A stretch of DNA of 64,000 bases, from assembly GCF_905220365.1 (NCBI RefSeq), contig NC_061135.1, positions 5,671,501 through 5,735,500 of the forward strand. The letters are read 5' to 3'. Of the stretch, positions 1-13,946 are shown piece after piece; within the stretch, counting starts at the first letter, position 1; each line of letters begins with the position of its first letter. The position numbers and the translations under genes are program-made. The notes beneath the pieces are model-generated. The model was not told the origin of the DNA, made no database searches, and was given only the letters and a program-made list of their open reading frames with translations. This DNA comes from Vanessa cardui (lineage: Eukaryota > Arthropoda > Insecta > Lepidoptera > Nymphalidae).

Positions 1-115
1 TGATACGGATACATGTGGCAGATTTTCATCCGCTTTCAACTCCAAGCATGAGATGAACTTAAACTAAAATTAACACACAGTGGTGCTTGCCTGAGTTTGA
101 ACTCCGAAACATCTG
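1..115 (-). repeat. SINE-2 fragment, degenerate
   Basis: Shares ATGTGGCAGATTTTC, an ATGAGATGAA-type segment and GGTGCTTGCCTGAGTTTGAA with the better copies at 38220 and 54490; cut by the window edge. Confidence 0.6.
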
Positions 116-1374
116 TATATATCTATATATACATAACTATAAAGGCTCTTTTTATCCCATTGGCTCTATATTTAAATTATCCGAAATGATGTCTTGTTCT
201 AAACCTATTAGTATTTTTATATTTGTATGTCTATTTATAAAAAAATACTATGTAGTAACTTGACACCACCCCCTATAGACATAGTCGCAGAAAGAAATAT
301 TAACCATTCATTACATTGCCAATGCGCCGCCAACCTTGGAGCCAAGATATCCCTTGTTGTTTCAATGGCTCACTCACCCTTTAAACTGATATTATTCTAT
401 AAATATATTATAAACTGTGGTATAAGAAATATAAAAAAATAGAGATACTTTTGCTTATTCTCTAATTATGGTCACATTTCTTTCGAAAGAATACGCTTAT
501 CACTCTAATTAAATTATGTAATTTATTTCGCGACAAGTCAGTTGCAAAGGAGGCATGAATACAATTAAAATCTACATAATGTCATTTTCTTGTTCGTAGC
601 TTTATTTACAACCAGTTTTTTTTTAATGTTCGGTTATAAAAGTACCACTTACTCAAAGTAGATAAAAGGTTCGGGTAATACAATCTGTACAAACACTTTT
701 CATTAAAATTTGCTATCATTGGAAATTTGTTTTTTCTTTTTTTTATAAATGCAGCAGTAACCTACAAATAGCTGTGACAAATAAATTGATATCATATTAG
801 ATTTCCTGATTTCTGTAGCAGTATATTACCTGAATACAGTTGAAGGAAATTTTCTTTCTAGAGCATTCGTAGGGAAGATTAACTCAGCTGAAATTTTATA
901 TCGCTATATTGTAGATATGTAAAAGTTGTATATTGTACGCTGACGTCGCAGTGTATATAGATATTAACTGTAAGGTGACATTAATATTAACAGTCCGTTA
1001 ATGCCTCACACTAAGCCGTATCTCCGACTTGGAATCGAATCCACCAAGCTACTCCAGATACATATTATAATACATGTGACATAATCGCCAGTTTCTCTGT
1101 GATGTTGTTTGAAGCGACGATACTAATAATTATAAATACAAATCAGCACATAAAAACTGAATGATACTTGCTCAGATTTAAGCCTGCGATTTTCACTTGA
1201 GATCCACGTGTTCTATCCACGGATCTCGAGCGCTTAAGTTTAGATTAAATATAAGTACGTAACCGTAGGTCAAGTCAAGCCATAGACATAGATGTAGCAT
1301 TTATTAATCCTTATTAAACGAAATAGTAGTACTACTACTACTAAATAATCACTTATTATAATAAGCAATCATTA
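116..1374. other. AT-rich non-coding DNA, nothing recognised
   Basis: No coding frame with family signal and no repeat end that I can name. A 71-codon frame at 227-442 has no recognisable content. Confidence 0.6.
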
Positions 1375-1616
1375 CATAGTATAAAACAAAGTCGCCTACC
1401 GCTGTCTGTCCCTATGTACGCTTAAATCTTTAATATTTGATGCTTTTTTTAATAGATATGAGTGATTCAAGAGAAAAGTTTTTGTACATATAGTAAAGAA
1501 ACACTGATAATTTCAAAAGTTTGTAATGTGATGTCGTAAATACACAAATTCTGTGGTATATTTACTATTTAGTATCAGTATTGCACCCGTGCGAAGCCGG
1601 AACAGGTCACTAGTAT
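1375..1616 (+). mobile_element. Helitron-like 3' terminal fragment
   Basis: Begins around AGTATAAAACAAAGTCGC and TCTGTCCCTATG and ends GCACCCGTGCGAAGCCGG followed by GGTCACTAGTA, the GC-rich hairpin and CTAGT end I know from lepidopteran Helitron-like repeats. A second copy lies at 32796-33014. Confidence 0.55.
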
Positions 1617-1635
1617 ATACATATTTCGTTACATG

Positions 1636-1681
1636 GTCACTGACCTTTGAACTTACTACAGTAAGTTCAAAGGTCAGTGAC
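1636..1681. repeat. Perfect 21-bp hairpin carrying DR1-type half-sites
   Basis: Arms 1636-1656 and 1661-1681 are exact reverse complements around a 4-base loop. Each arm contains AGTTCAAAGGTCA, a direct repeat of nuclear-receptor half-sites with one spacer base. Confidence 0.8.
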
Positions 1682-3299
1682 TATCTAAACTGTAAGTTTC
1701 AGATATGATAAAAGATTTTTAAAAAATACGAGGAAAATGGCACACGACGCGACATATTCGCGATGGATGAGAAATGTCTTGAAATGGACATCAGTGGAAT
1801 ATCTTTGGAATATTGAAGCAGATTTGAAGCGATATTAGTTTCACTTTATTTCCTTTTCTATAGGAATGATTAATCTATCAGAATAAATGAGAAGTTTTGT
1901 TCAATTGGAACTTAAATTAATCTAGAAGATAAAGCGCGACTTTTCGATTTTCATATAATATGATATTGTTATATAAGAAGATACGCTTCGCAGTTTTCTC
2001 AGCTTTAAACTTAGACTATCGACGTGACAAGCATCAATTTTATGTTCTTGTGTGTATATAAAACAATTAAATAAAAAATGTTTGACCTGACTGTCTGCCA
2101 TCCCTACTATTTTATATATTTAAAAAAAAAAAAAATTTCGCTATTTTAGAGCTCAAGGCACTCAAGATGTTTCTCTGTATCTCCTATGAAATTGAATTTT
2201 ATAGTTTTAAATGAATTAAACAATGTAATTAAATAATTATAACTCGAATCGTATAATTCGAGTCGAAAATATACGATATTATTATTTCATAGTCACACTT
2301 GTCTTTCTCTAAAGACGTAAATAAAACCAATAAGCGTTCTTTTTTCACTTCTCTGTACCACATTATACATACGAAACTTATGAATGTAGTATCGATTTCG
2401 ATATTTTTTGCTATGCTATGTTATCCTCGAATTGTTTAGATTTAACGCGGTAGATGGTGCTGCGATCGGAAAGTAATATTTTTTTAATCAATCATAATCG
2501 CTTGCTTTATTTTTTTTTTATAATAAAACAATACCAACTGTTATACAAGAGTCTATGTGTTATACAAGAGTCTGACATGAATAATCTGATAAATATTGGA
2601 GTACTTTTAATGAATTTTCTGAAATAGTATAATATTTAAAAATTTAACGTATAACGCGAAAACCAATTAACGATATAATATAATATATACCTATAAATAT
2701 TATACATGTAGACGACACGAAAGTGTCTTTCTTACTGACAATATATAACGCACAGCCTGAGCAATAATTCTTAATGTCGCATGTCATTCTCGCTGGCCAA
2801 CCAAGATGCTCCTAATACGTTTTGGACGTTAGACAAAAGTGACGCACAGTAAGTAGAACACATGAATATTATGTATTTATTTATCTAAGTTCAATTAATC
2901 TGATTGATGTGACATTCGTACAACAAATACAGAGGATGTATTCCTTTCTTTTTCAGGTAAATATGTACTTGTTATGATATGATGTGTCATTTTGCAAATA
3001 TAAAGTTCAACTTATACAACTCACGACGCACGGCTTTTAATTAGACATACTTAATAATCTAAAATAATCTTGCACCATATGATGACGCCATGTAATTCGA
3101 AATAATGTATAAATTTACCAACATATTATATTATACTTATATGATACTAGTGTTCCGTTTCGAATTCGCACGGTTGCAATTCTTATGCTTAATATACTAC
3201 AGAATTTATTTATTTACATTACATTAGAACCTTTTTTTATTGAATTATCAGTGTTTCTTTACTATATTATCCATGTATTATACAAAACATTCCTTTCGA
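1682..3299. other. AT-rich non-coding DNA with a short tandem duplication
   Basis: Nothing coding seen. A 15-base unit (GTTATACAAGAGTCT) occurs twice, four bases apart, near 2539-2573. Confidence 0.55.
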
Positions 3300-3425
3300 A
3301 TCACTCTATCTAATTAAAAATCATCATCAAAACCCGTTGCGTAATTTTAAAGATCTAAGCATACATAGGGACAGACAGCGCTAAGCGACTATGTTTTATA
3401 ATATGTAATAAAGCTTTACGTAAAA
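3300..3425 (-). mobile_element. Helitron-like fragment, reverse orientation
   Basis: Contains AAAACCCGTTGCGTAATTTT, AGATCTAAGCATACATAGGG and ACTATGTTTTATAATATGTA, the reverse of the internal part of the copy at 32796. Confidence 0.5.
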
Positions 3426-3747
3426 TACGTACGTACATACGTTAATATGTACCATGCAATGGTCGCTGTATAGAAAAAGCATCGAAATGAGATCGCATAC
3501 CGAGAGGGGCGTGTAAGGGAAGGGATGCGCTGCTGAAATGAAACGTTGGTGGTTCGTGACATGCACATGACGTAATAACTATAAGGGATGTTTTTACAAT
3601 TTTAAATGATTTATTTCTTAAATATTTAAATAGTCTTAAGTAATATTTTTGTTAAATTGCAATCGATTTACTATTTATAATAAATAAGGTTTTGTTATTA
3701 TTCCTTGAAATCAATCTGTTTTCGATGCATATATTTATGTATATAGT

Positions 3748-3845
3748 AACAGCCTGTCAATTTCCCACTGCTGGGCTAAGACCTATTTTTCCTTTCAGGA
3801 GAAGGTTAGAAGGATATTCCACCACGCTGCTCCAATTGGTGGATA
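3748..3845 (-). repeat. SINE-2 3' fragment
   Basis: Matches the tail of the SINE-2 family: CAATTTCCCACTGCTGGGCT, then ATATTCCACCACGCTGCTCC. Confidence 0.7.
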
Positions 3846-4127
3846 TATATTTACGTATAAGATTAACTTTTTGATAAACTATTATTTACTGGTTATTACA
3901 CTGTATATTAAAAAAGAAAAAATAAATACTATAGAAATTAATAATAAAAAATATTGAAATAAAACTATACAGACATAATATATAAATTATATAAAAAATA
4001 CGCCGTCCAGAAGATTGTCTTAAATAACATTCGTACCCAGTTCGCTTATACTTTGCGTATATGAATTGCAAGGTTCAAGCTTTCTGTTAAGCCCTAACTC
4101 GTAGGCCACCAAAAGTGTCTATCATTA

Positions 4128-4740
4128 TTTTTAACCGACTTCAAAAAAAGGAGGAGGTTCTCAATTCGTCGGGGCCTTTTTTTTTTTTAGAAAGGTCTAT
4201 TCATACTTTTTAAGTGACTTCAAAAAAAGGAGTGTTCTCAATTCGACCGGTATATATATTTTTTTATGTTTGTTCGCCGCGAAGCAATTTCGCCATTTAT
4301 GTCCGATTTTGATGATTTTTTTTTAGTTAGAAAGAAGATACTCCTAGAATGGTACCATGATGAGGATATCAGAATTTGATGATGATATCCTGGAGAAATC
4401 GAGGGGAAACCTCAAATTTTATAGGCACATGTACCGTGTTTTACATATTTTCTGAAGTTATATTGGCATTTGCTTCTGGCAAACATAATTTTATACTGCT
4501 GAGCTGATGGAAGGTGTAAGTCCTCAATTAATAGGAGTTAGGAAATAATTCTTTCAACATTAATATATGATTTTATCCTCTTTGTAGCTTTTATGAAGAG
4601 AAGTACAGGTTCACTACACATTTCTTTTGTTATGTTATTGTTTGGTATATCATGCTCCAGAAGTGGTTCCGTATAAGTTTTATTGAAATGGGTTCAGCAC
4701 TTTATGAAAAAATCAACAAATAACCATTTGTGACATAAGG
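4128..4740. repeat. Lepidopteran interspersed repeat (AACCGACTTCAAAAAAGGAG type)
   Basis: Contains two copies of a CGACTTCAAAAAAGGAG / GTTCTCAATTCG motif and downstream text (GTTCGCCGCGAAGCAATTTC) that recurs widely in moth and butterfly genomes. No coding frame survives; the exact class is uncertain. Confidence 0.5.
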
Positions 4741-5029
4741 ACTTTTAATTTATATTTTGAGAAAATAACACTAAAAACGAGTAAAATATAATATTTTTTC
4801 TAAGAAATAACACAACACAATAACACACACAACGATCGGCCGATTTCAATAATACGTTTTTAAATCAAATTATTTTGTTTATCACTTTGAAGTCTGAGTT
4901 ATTTTTTAGAAAAAATATTTTATTAGTATCTTATGACAATTGATCTAAAGTTTATTTCTCAAAAGATTCCACAAATTCATACATTATCTTGGTAATATAT
5001 ACCTTTAAAAAAACCCTCCCCATGAATCA

Positions 5030-5125
5030 CTCCATCCGTTAGTGGAAACCGTTGGTAATCCGATAGTTAGCCTTTGAGCTTATTGCCTTCAGACAGACGT
5101 GGCGGGGGACTTTGTTTTATAATAT
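5030..5125 (-). repeat. Helitron-like or RTE-like fragment
   Basis: GACTTTGTTTTATAATATTATG and the flanking GACAGACG sequence resemble the reversed family at 1375 and 32796. Short and degraded. Confidence 0.3.
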
Positions 5126-6539
5126 TATGTATGATGATAAAAAATTGCCTTACGTAAAAAAAAAAACATAAAACGTTTAATAGCGTGAACAAGAATTATT
5201 TGAAAGAAAAGAAAAGAAAAATCGAATATATTTCTAAACGAATATAAGGCTCAAAACCTTTTTTTTAATTTGACTTCAAAACATTGTATTAAGATCACTG
5301 TAATTATATCGGCAACGTACTAATTTCTACTATTTTTTCGGTTATTTTGGTTAAAATATACACTTCAACTTTTAAACTGTGTATATGTATATTGAGATAA
5401 TTTTCAAATAATATATAACCATTAATAATAGCCGTATCTATTAATCTTCATAAACAGAAGTAACTTAATTTAAAATATACATCGCTGTGTATAAATTCAT
5501 TCGTATTTGGAATTCGAATAATGAAGACGCATGGTATTGTAGTGATCTAAAGATTAATTATCTCATATTAATGTAGTGTATTAAATAAATGTAATTGAAA
5601 ATTAAGCTTCGATTATTAAGAATAAAACGTCACACTTCATATATGTACAAATTAAGGCATTCTGTAGGAAAGTCGAAAAATACCGCTGAAAGCGATCGTC
5701 AAATATCAGAATGTAATATGCGACATCGATACATACATACGACAATAATGGTAAAAGTTATAGGATACACGTATCAAAATAGCTTATCACCGTAAGTCAG
5801 TTTTCAAAATTTCACAAGTGAGATACGAATTGACTCCTTACAACAGTCGCAGAATAGAAGCACACTGCTGTGACAACAACAAAGACATGTTTAGGCGTTT
5901 GTTGATGTCCAATTATTGTTCTATTAATTAACTGGTGACTTAATTGGTGTTTTTTGTAATTTTATTAATTCATTTAAGTGTATTGTATACACTGTTTGAG
6001 ACTAAATATCAAAATAATTATTGTATGATATATTAATAAAGTACCTCTTCAGTCATTTTATGAGGCATTTCTTTTATTATAGGTATTTACGACACCAAAG
6101 GGCTCACAGTTGCCCGTGCTTTTTTACATGGTAATTTTATACATTTCAAGCATCCCAAAAGAGCAATACACACTGAATACATGACACTTGATTAGGGGTC
6201 GTTTAAACAAAAAACATTAAAAATACTTCATTGTAATTTTACATTTACCAAGTGAACATTAACGCGAGTAGAGTCGAGGTTATAAGCATACTAGCTTAAA
6301 ATAAAATAGGTGATTACGAAGAAGTTTTTATCAGAATTCGTCGATGTCACAGCCAGTTCAGACTTTGTGAACTTCTCACCCTTCTCTACCACCCACCCGC
6401 CTCTGTAATCCTCACCCCAATTCGTTCAATATCATTAATGTCCAATAAGACCATAGAATTCGACATTTTGATTTATAGGTAATGTATTACTCGAATAATT
6501 AAAATTAAAACAATATAATAATTGACTGGTATATAAATT

Positions 6540-6925
6540 GGTTTTAGTTATGATATTCCTAGTTCACTACCATCATCACTTATACCGGCGCCACTTGTAG
6601 TTCTCTAATGATTCTATGTCAGACACATCAAACATTAATGTCAACTGTACAGCCATACTACAAAAATGGTTACTTTTAACTGGCTGCGCCGGGACTTTAT
6701 GAGCGTTTAAATTTTTAGAAAGTCATTATTGTTGTTTTATAACGTCAGCTTTCTGCCAGTGAAAGTCGTGTCAAAATCGGTTAAGCCGTTCCAGAGATTA
6801 ACATGAACAAACACACACGGGCAAAATTGTAAAAAAAATTATATGGTATATGTACCTTGTACACATGCATACGCATTTTGTAAAACGGGCCAATTTTAAT
6901 ATTACAAACAGACACTCTCATTTTA
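6540..6925 (+). repeat. RTE-type LINE 3' remnant
   Basis: Ends with AATCGGTTAAGCCGTTCCAG and AACAAACACACACGGGC, typical of RTE 3' tails in Lepidoptera. No open frame. Confidence 0.45.
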
Positions 6926-7439
6926 TTATATGGATAGATACATTTATTCCAATATAATAATAAATTTTGTATTCAATTTCACAATGTATACCTGTCAGCA
7001 GTCGATAGAGCGCAGTAACCTAGGAGTCAAATTAACATTACGAATAAGAAACTCGATAAACACAAATTACGGACGTTACAATGAATACTGAAATGGTATC
7101 GAGCTATGACGCCGAATACCAAACGACGGTGAAATCGACACAACGGCGTCTGAAACGAGAGGAGACAAGTATTTTTCCAGGAGTGAAGCTTCATAACAAC
7201 AGAAATTGAATCTAAGCTTCAAAATGGTTCATACATTTTAAGTTATTTGAAGACATAACTTATGATTAGACTCTTTGTTTTTTAAAACTTAATTAAGATT
7301 ATCATTTAAAGTTATTTGCTAAATTAACTAAATGAAAGGACTTTTGTTAGTAGCTGCTCCATTTAATGATCTGTGGTTCTGGCAAAGTAATAAGAAAATA
7401 TAAAGACTTCATAAAGTATAGGTTTAAAATTTATTCAAA

Positions 7440-7640
7440 CGATTTTCTCATTATTTACAACAGCGAAACCTGTGGTTTTACCAGTCATGTTATATATCAC
7501 AAAAACCATCATCTCCAATTTGTTCTCAAAGGTTTTCCGGTTGAAACTATCTTCATACCAAATGTAATCGAAATCGGTTCAGCGGCTTAAACGTGATGAG
7601 GTAACACACACTCACTTTCGCATTTAAAATATTAAGTATA
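7440..7640 (+). repeat. RTE-type LINE 3' remnant, second
   Basis: Carries AAATCGGTTCAGCGGCTTAA, GTGATGAGGTAACACACACT and TTTCGCATTTAAAATATTA. A 74-codon frame here is a by-product of the repeat. Confidence 0.4.
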
Positions 7641-9372
7641 TATTTACATACAATATTATGTGATCACTGGTAACCTTATCACTTTGACCTTTATTCTACC
7701 ATTATGATATTTCCCGAAAAAAATTATTATACAAATATGAAATGAAATTTTGCAGACGTTTCTTGTGATGATAAGAGTACAATTTGGTATATTAAATACT
7801 GTAATTAGATAAAAATTTCAGCCAAATAAAGCTTTGTGTTGAAAAGGTACTTTTGTAATTAGTTTATTGTGTTACAACATGGTACCATTAGTAACAAAAT
7901 AATTTTGCTCGTGATTATATTTAGAGACAACCGCATTGCTCGCAATTGCTTAAAATATAAGATTAAATAAAACAATCGTGAATACTAAGTTAATCGATAA
8001 CAGTTGATAATTAAATGTTCTCTGGAGGGCAAATCGTATTACATCTTCTTCTTATGGTTTTAGCACTGTCATTTGTAGAACTTCATAGAACTTAGTTATA
8101 GCTCATTTATAAGATATCGAAATACGATTTCTTCGTTTAATGCTCACAATAAAACTGATACTTATTCGCGCCTTTCATTTCCTTTTTACCATAAAGTCAC
8201 CTTTGTCTAGCATACTCTTTAATCTATAATATTATGGCATATAACAGATTTAAAAGGTCAGCTTCACATGTTTCATTAGCCACTCGACACATGAAGCTTT
8301 GTTCGCCGTTACACATGAGTTCTAAACACTAGTTATTACTGTTTTCCTAGATTCACCTCGTACCTGTCTCTTGGCATTCACGTGTCTTACCGAGCTGTAT
8401 CGAATGAAGGAAAGTTGAAATCCATCTTTTTTCTAATTGCGTAATTTGATATATTTAATCTATGCGTAATGAAAACAAATTACATATTAATTAAGACGCA
8501 TTTCTACTATATGTCCATATATGTATTGCCTACTGTAAAATAACTTCTATAAAATCTTTACCAATTTGGGACACCAAAAAGGCAGTTTTTGCATATCACA
8601 TTATCTATGAAGCGTATTATATTTTAAAATCATAATCAACTCCGTAATTTCTATAAATTTACATCATCCATCACATTTATCAAAAAAAAAAGATAGTAGT
8701 GTTAATGCGTAGGCATAACATTGATACGATGGCGCCCGACAGTCTGCCGGCTTACTCAGCCAGAAATGGGTCCACAGCCAAATAGGTTAAGTAGACTTCA
8801 TATCTATAGTTCTAATTTTAATTCTATTTTAAAAATATCGTATTAATAAAGTGAGACAGATGGGACTTGTCCTCGATGTCTTGTACTTGTCTTGTACTCG
8901 TCGGCGCATCGTTTACCATTCATCATAATGTACTTCTATATTCAAAAAGTAAATATATCAACGAAACCAACGAATGCACCATCTTAGTTGACCTTTAACT
9001 TTCTTGTTGGATACGGTATTAAGGGAATAAGGTTCGCTTAGTATAAAGATTTATATGGCATAAGCCAAAAGGCCTTTAATATAGGTTAAGGTTTTTATTA
9101 TCTCCCTTTAATGTGAAAACAACGAATGAAAAAGATGTGTTTCCTTTTATATGTTAACAATAAAGATGTACATATTCGAAGTACCTACTTGTACTAAATA
9201 TAAACATCAAAACATAGATTAATTTAAAGGCTACAATTAAAGATAATCTCGACTAGCTGTCGGTTATAACTTCTAATAATAATTTTTTACTAATTAAAAA
9301 CTTAAAAACGGTATATTTTTTTATTATGAAGGACGCGAGATATAGTGCTAATTGAAGAGCGGGAGAGCTTTC
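7641..9372. other. AT-rich non-coding DNA, nothing recognised
   Basis: No coding frame with content and no named repeat end seen. Confidence 0.5.
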
Positions 9373-9417
9373 TATAAATAGACGGACCCCCAGCGCTCGA
9401 GGAGCGAGTGCACTCGC
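9373..9417 (+). promoter_or_regulatory. TATA-box-like site with palindrome about 25-40 bp downstream
   Basis: TATAAATA at 9373-9380 lies in a local GC-rich island. The perfect palindrome GCGAGTGCACTCGC (9404-9417) sits where a start site would be expected. No open frame follows, so this would have to be the promoter of a spliced or non-coding transcript, or chance. Confidence 0.25.
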
Positions 9418-10404
9418 ATTAACTGACTGCATTCATGCTCTATTGTCGATAACTATGCTTATGACTAATAAAAACTTGAATGGAAGTAACTTTTGGCTCA
9501 ATATCATTTTTCAATATTTATATAACATGAGAAATATTATACAACCAAAAAATTATGAGGCACAACTGTGATATCAGTTAATGAATCAAGTGTTAAATTT
9601 AAAGTAAACACATGATGTATTGTTTTTTAATGAAAATGTTTGCATAATTATTATTTCTAAGTCATTTAGAGGATGGCGGTTCTACGTAATAATTAATATT
9701 TGCTGCGAGCTAATACACATAATTCCACTTGAAAAAAAAACCGAACACGAGTCTATGGATTCTTTAGTGTCTTTCCATTATGCCATTCATCAGCAATACC
9801 CACTCAAGAGAATGGAAGACCGGTATCCCGCATGAACAACTATGCGACTAATCCTGCATATAAATTAACGAAATCCCGGGGGATTACAGGAAATATTACG
9901 AGTTTAAATGACAAGCGATCAGAATTTTTGTTTCGTCTGTATTATTAATGCCTACATAATTATGATTATGTATTAATAGCCAGCAAATAGCGAAAAAAAC
10001 AGGGGCCTAATAATTTGTGTACTTGATAAAGAAACCGATATAGATATATTTGAAACAAAAGTATGATTTGCGTTTTTTTATGTTGATTTATGAGACGGTT
10101 GATAATAAACACACGACGAGACCCATGACAATGTCTTCACAAATGATAATTTATTAGTAAAGAGCGAAATAATGTATTAATTTTAAAGTATTTCAGTATA
10201 CTTTATATGCCTTTTTTTATAATGCTATACACATGTTTGGAACACATGTAGTTTGTTCACATAAGTTGTCTGAGGTCAAAAATCAAATTAACGTGTTATG
10301 CAGTAAGTTGTTAGCTTCGTTATAGGATTACATCATACAGTTAGAACATCGTGTGATGACGATATTCCGGGTTGAGGTTGATTTTATTTTATAATTTTCA
10401 AAGT
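9418..10404. other. Non-coding DNA, nothing recognised
   Basis: A 71-codon frame at 9620-9835 shows no family signal. Confidence 0.5.
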
Positions 10405-10610
10405 TTACTTGGTGCAGACCTCTCTAAGTACCAATCACCAGATATTTTACCGCCAAAACACAGCACTCAGTTTGTTGTGTTCCAGTTTAAGGAGTGAGCC
10501 AGTTCAACTACAGGCAATAGAGACATAACATCTTCCCAAGGTTGATTGCTCACTGTCTGGGTGCCCACTGCCACACCATTTGCTTCTCAGTCTAAATCAT
10601 AAAAAAGTAC
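10405..10610 (+). repeat. SINE-3 copy, old and degenerate
   Basis: Shares TTGTGTTCCAGTTTAAGGAG and GACATAACATCTTCCCAAGG with the copies at 26645, 41740 and 42515. Confidence 0.6.
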
Positions 10611-10914
10611 CAGACATGGGGCTGATTTCTTATTTCTAGAGCTCTTACAAAAACATTCAAATATAAAAAACCTAAAATACTGAATTAGAATTGAAACTTA
10701 GTTGACAATTTTATGTGGCTACCAATAAAGCTGCTGTGATTGACTGTCATTTTACAAGCATATATTACTTAATTCAGATGGTATGTATGGGTCAAATCTA
10801 AACTCCATGGAATTATTAAACCAGTTTTACACAACCATTAGAAGTGCAATTTTGTGCATCTTTCTGGTGCTGGCTATACAATCTAGTTTAGTTAAAGTTA
10901 AAGTTGATTACATA

Positions 10915-11010
10915 TTTTATTTGAGAATAACAGTTTATGTCGGATCTTCTATCTTCCGGTAGAATCTACATTCTGAACTGATGATAGCTTTATATTCAAT
11001 ATGACTCCAA
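10915..11010 (+). repeat. LINE 3' tail, degraded
   Basis: TTCTATCTTCCGGTAGAATCT then GATGATAGCTTTA parallels the LINE tails at 21890 and 25500. Confidence 0.45.
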
Positions 11011-13859
11011 AATATATGCCCCCAATTTGTTTTATTTCCCAAAAATTTAACAACAGCATATTTTATGTTAACAATAACAAAAGCTATGTCAGCGGTGACC
11101 ACATCAAAGATGAAAGTAAATAAAAAAAAGAAATGAAAATTAGCATGTACAATGCTTGTTGAGAGAATAGAACTATATCACTTAAATATATTTTTGCATA
11201 TATGACATAACATAATGAACACTGTCTGTCATCATCTCATTATATAATTATAATCTTTTGTTTCAATTATATAATTGGTTTGTGACATCTTTCATTATGA
11301 CATCAAAAATAAACTTAAAATTAAAGTGAATCAATGAAAATTTATAACAGTATTAAATTTGGAATACAATTCAATCATTAAAGCTAATGAAAGTCAATAA
11401 TACTATAACTAAATTCTTATACGAAGACGCATTTTTATTGTCACCTTTGATTCGTTTGATCGATGTTGAAAAACGATTGCATGAGTTTGTGCAGCTGCCC
11501 AAGTGTTTAGTTTTAATATATCAATTGTTTTTTAAATATATTAAGTTTAGATAAATTGTATAATATTTTTTGATTTGATATAATTACAAGTAAAAATAAA
11601 GATGACACTACTTTTTCTATTTTGGACCATTATACCATATAGTTAATCTTTAGATCACACAAGCGTACACAACCAGTATTTCACCAAAAATATCTACGAC
11701 ATATTAAACCATGTTCAGTAATTCATTCAAAAAAATTTAATAACATCTAATGCTTTTAAAGCCATAAGGTTCAAAATTGTCTGAATGTAATAGAAATACT
11801 CATTCAATTATGTGTCGTCAGTTATTAGTCTCAATTATGAGAACAAGTGCCCGTTCAAAAATAAAATTTCATTCGTTAACAACACTGGCGGGAAGTTAAG
11901 GCCAGTGATTCCAATTTTATCATATCAATGTGAGATAGTAGTATGAAATGAATCATTCTGATAAAATGTTATGTATTGATGTTGATACATTGTAAGAAAT
12001 TAAACAAACAATAGAATACAAGGATTATGAAATACTCTAAAGATAATTTTTGCTAAAAGAATTATGACAACAAAACAATCTTCAAAAATTTTTTATTCCA
12101 TTTAATATAAATTTTGTTTTCATAGAAAAAAGTGACAAGTGTTTTAGATTTAGCACATCAACATACACAAATTAAAACAATTTATCTATAATTTCTGTTT
12201 TCCCTTATTATTGTAATTGCTGATAAGCTCGGTAATACTATTGTTGAATGTTCCAATCAACAATAATATCTAATACACTAGCTTTGTGAAAAACACAATA
12301 TTTGAAAATCATGGAGCTAATATTCAATATTAGTCAATATGTATGTAAAAGAATTTAGAGAATATTACTTTAATACAAAAATGAAGGGAACTTATACTGT
12401 TAAAAACATAAATATAGTAATTTTCATATACAAATAAAGTTCCCTTAAAATATGTTTAATTGTATAAATATGAGACCAATTTACCTATTACTACATAAAG
12501 TTTTTGCACAAGAAAAAACCAAGTCATTATGAGTAAGATTTCATATAGTTGTACTACTACAATGTATTAAGCTGTACTAAAGTTAAGATTTAGATATATA
12601 ATATAATAAACCATAATAACTTGCTTATTTCTATATATTCTGCCACATTTATAAATTATATTTTTTTTTCAGCATTAGAAAACTTGAATCACAGGCCACT
12701 AAATAGTTTGAAAGCTAGAGAGAAATTAGAAATCTGAGTGAGCGTTGCCGTCAAAACTGTCTATTTATAAATGTGCAAATCTCTTTGCAATTATTTTAGC
12801 CTTATTAATATTAGTTAAAAAGAGTTATTGGAATTTAAATTAGTAAAACATGAACGTTCAACACTTTTATCTTACCTGCTTTCTTGAAGGTTCTACTTAT
12901 TTTTCGTTTAATTCGTTGTGATTTCTTGAAGAAAATTAATAACTGGGTTCACTTAGCACCATCAATTTTTTATAATATCAATTAACTTTTTTTAAATTTA
13001 TGATCAATACTCAATACCCCATCAATACACAAAAACAACTCTGAACTCGTATGTACATATACAATATAATATCAACCGACTATACAGGAACGTAACTTGT
13101 CATCTCGTAACTCTACATCTCAAATTAGTTTGGATTTATATTTATATGATATATTTTAATTGTCTTCAGTAACTTTTTGAAATATGTCATGCTGTAATTG
13201 AATTTAATGGATATAAAAAATACATTACTTTATTAAAATTTTAAATTAAAAATAATTAATTTCATCATTTATCAAAGTAGCAGTTAGCTTATTACGGACC
13301 AAATAAATGTGATTAGCTTATGTATAAATTATTTAAGACAATCTATGTGTCGTTTAAAAATTTTTGTGTTTTTTTTCATTAATTTTTAGTAAAGACTCGA
13401 AACTTTACAACACGTAAATTATCTTTTATAAGAACGTGTACAATGTACATCAATTTGCACGGCATATTTTTCATGGTCTGATGTAATAAGTAATTTTTAA
13501 TATATTATTTCAACATTGTAAAAATAAACTGAAATCAGAATCTTAACAAAAATAACCGTACAATATAATAATTTTATTTGCGACATATAAAATATATATA
13601 AAAAAAATCTTAAATGTCACAAATATTGGTTTACTTTTTGTTGTTATCTCTCTCTAGTATTACATACGTCATTCTCTCACGTTCAATGTGTGGTGTCATA
13701 GAGAAATATTCGTGATCATACAACTCGCAGAAAAACTAATTCCAAATGCTGAATTTTACTTCTTATATTAACTATGTATTACATTTTTAAAAATATGGTC
13801 GTGTTGTGCGGTAACTTGCTACAAATATAACTAGGAAATTTTAGTTAAAATAGCTCATT
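11011..13859. other. Upstream region of Rbcn-3A, no elements recognised
   Basis: AT-rich DNA before the start codon. The promoter and any 5' UTR exon must lie here or further up, but no TATA box or convincing initiator could be assigned. Confidence 0.5.
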
Positions 13860-13946
13860 ATGAACTGTCATCAAGTACTTAGTGGTGCCTGTAATTCAGG
13901 AGATCAATGTTTTGCTGTTGGTTCAGTCGAAGGGATACCTTTTACA
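13860..13946 (+). CDS. Rbcn-3A: Rbcn-3A exon 1 (start)
   Basis: Residues 1-29, beginning MNCHQVLSGACN. In-frame TAG at 13851-13853 fixes the start. Ends in phase 0 with donor GTAAGT. Confidence 0.93.

Noticed and set aside
5595..5795. Small hypothetical gene of 66 codons
   Set aside because: No family signal, low coding character, no splice or promoter context.
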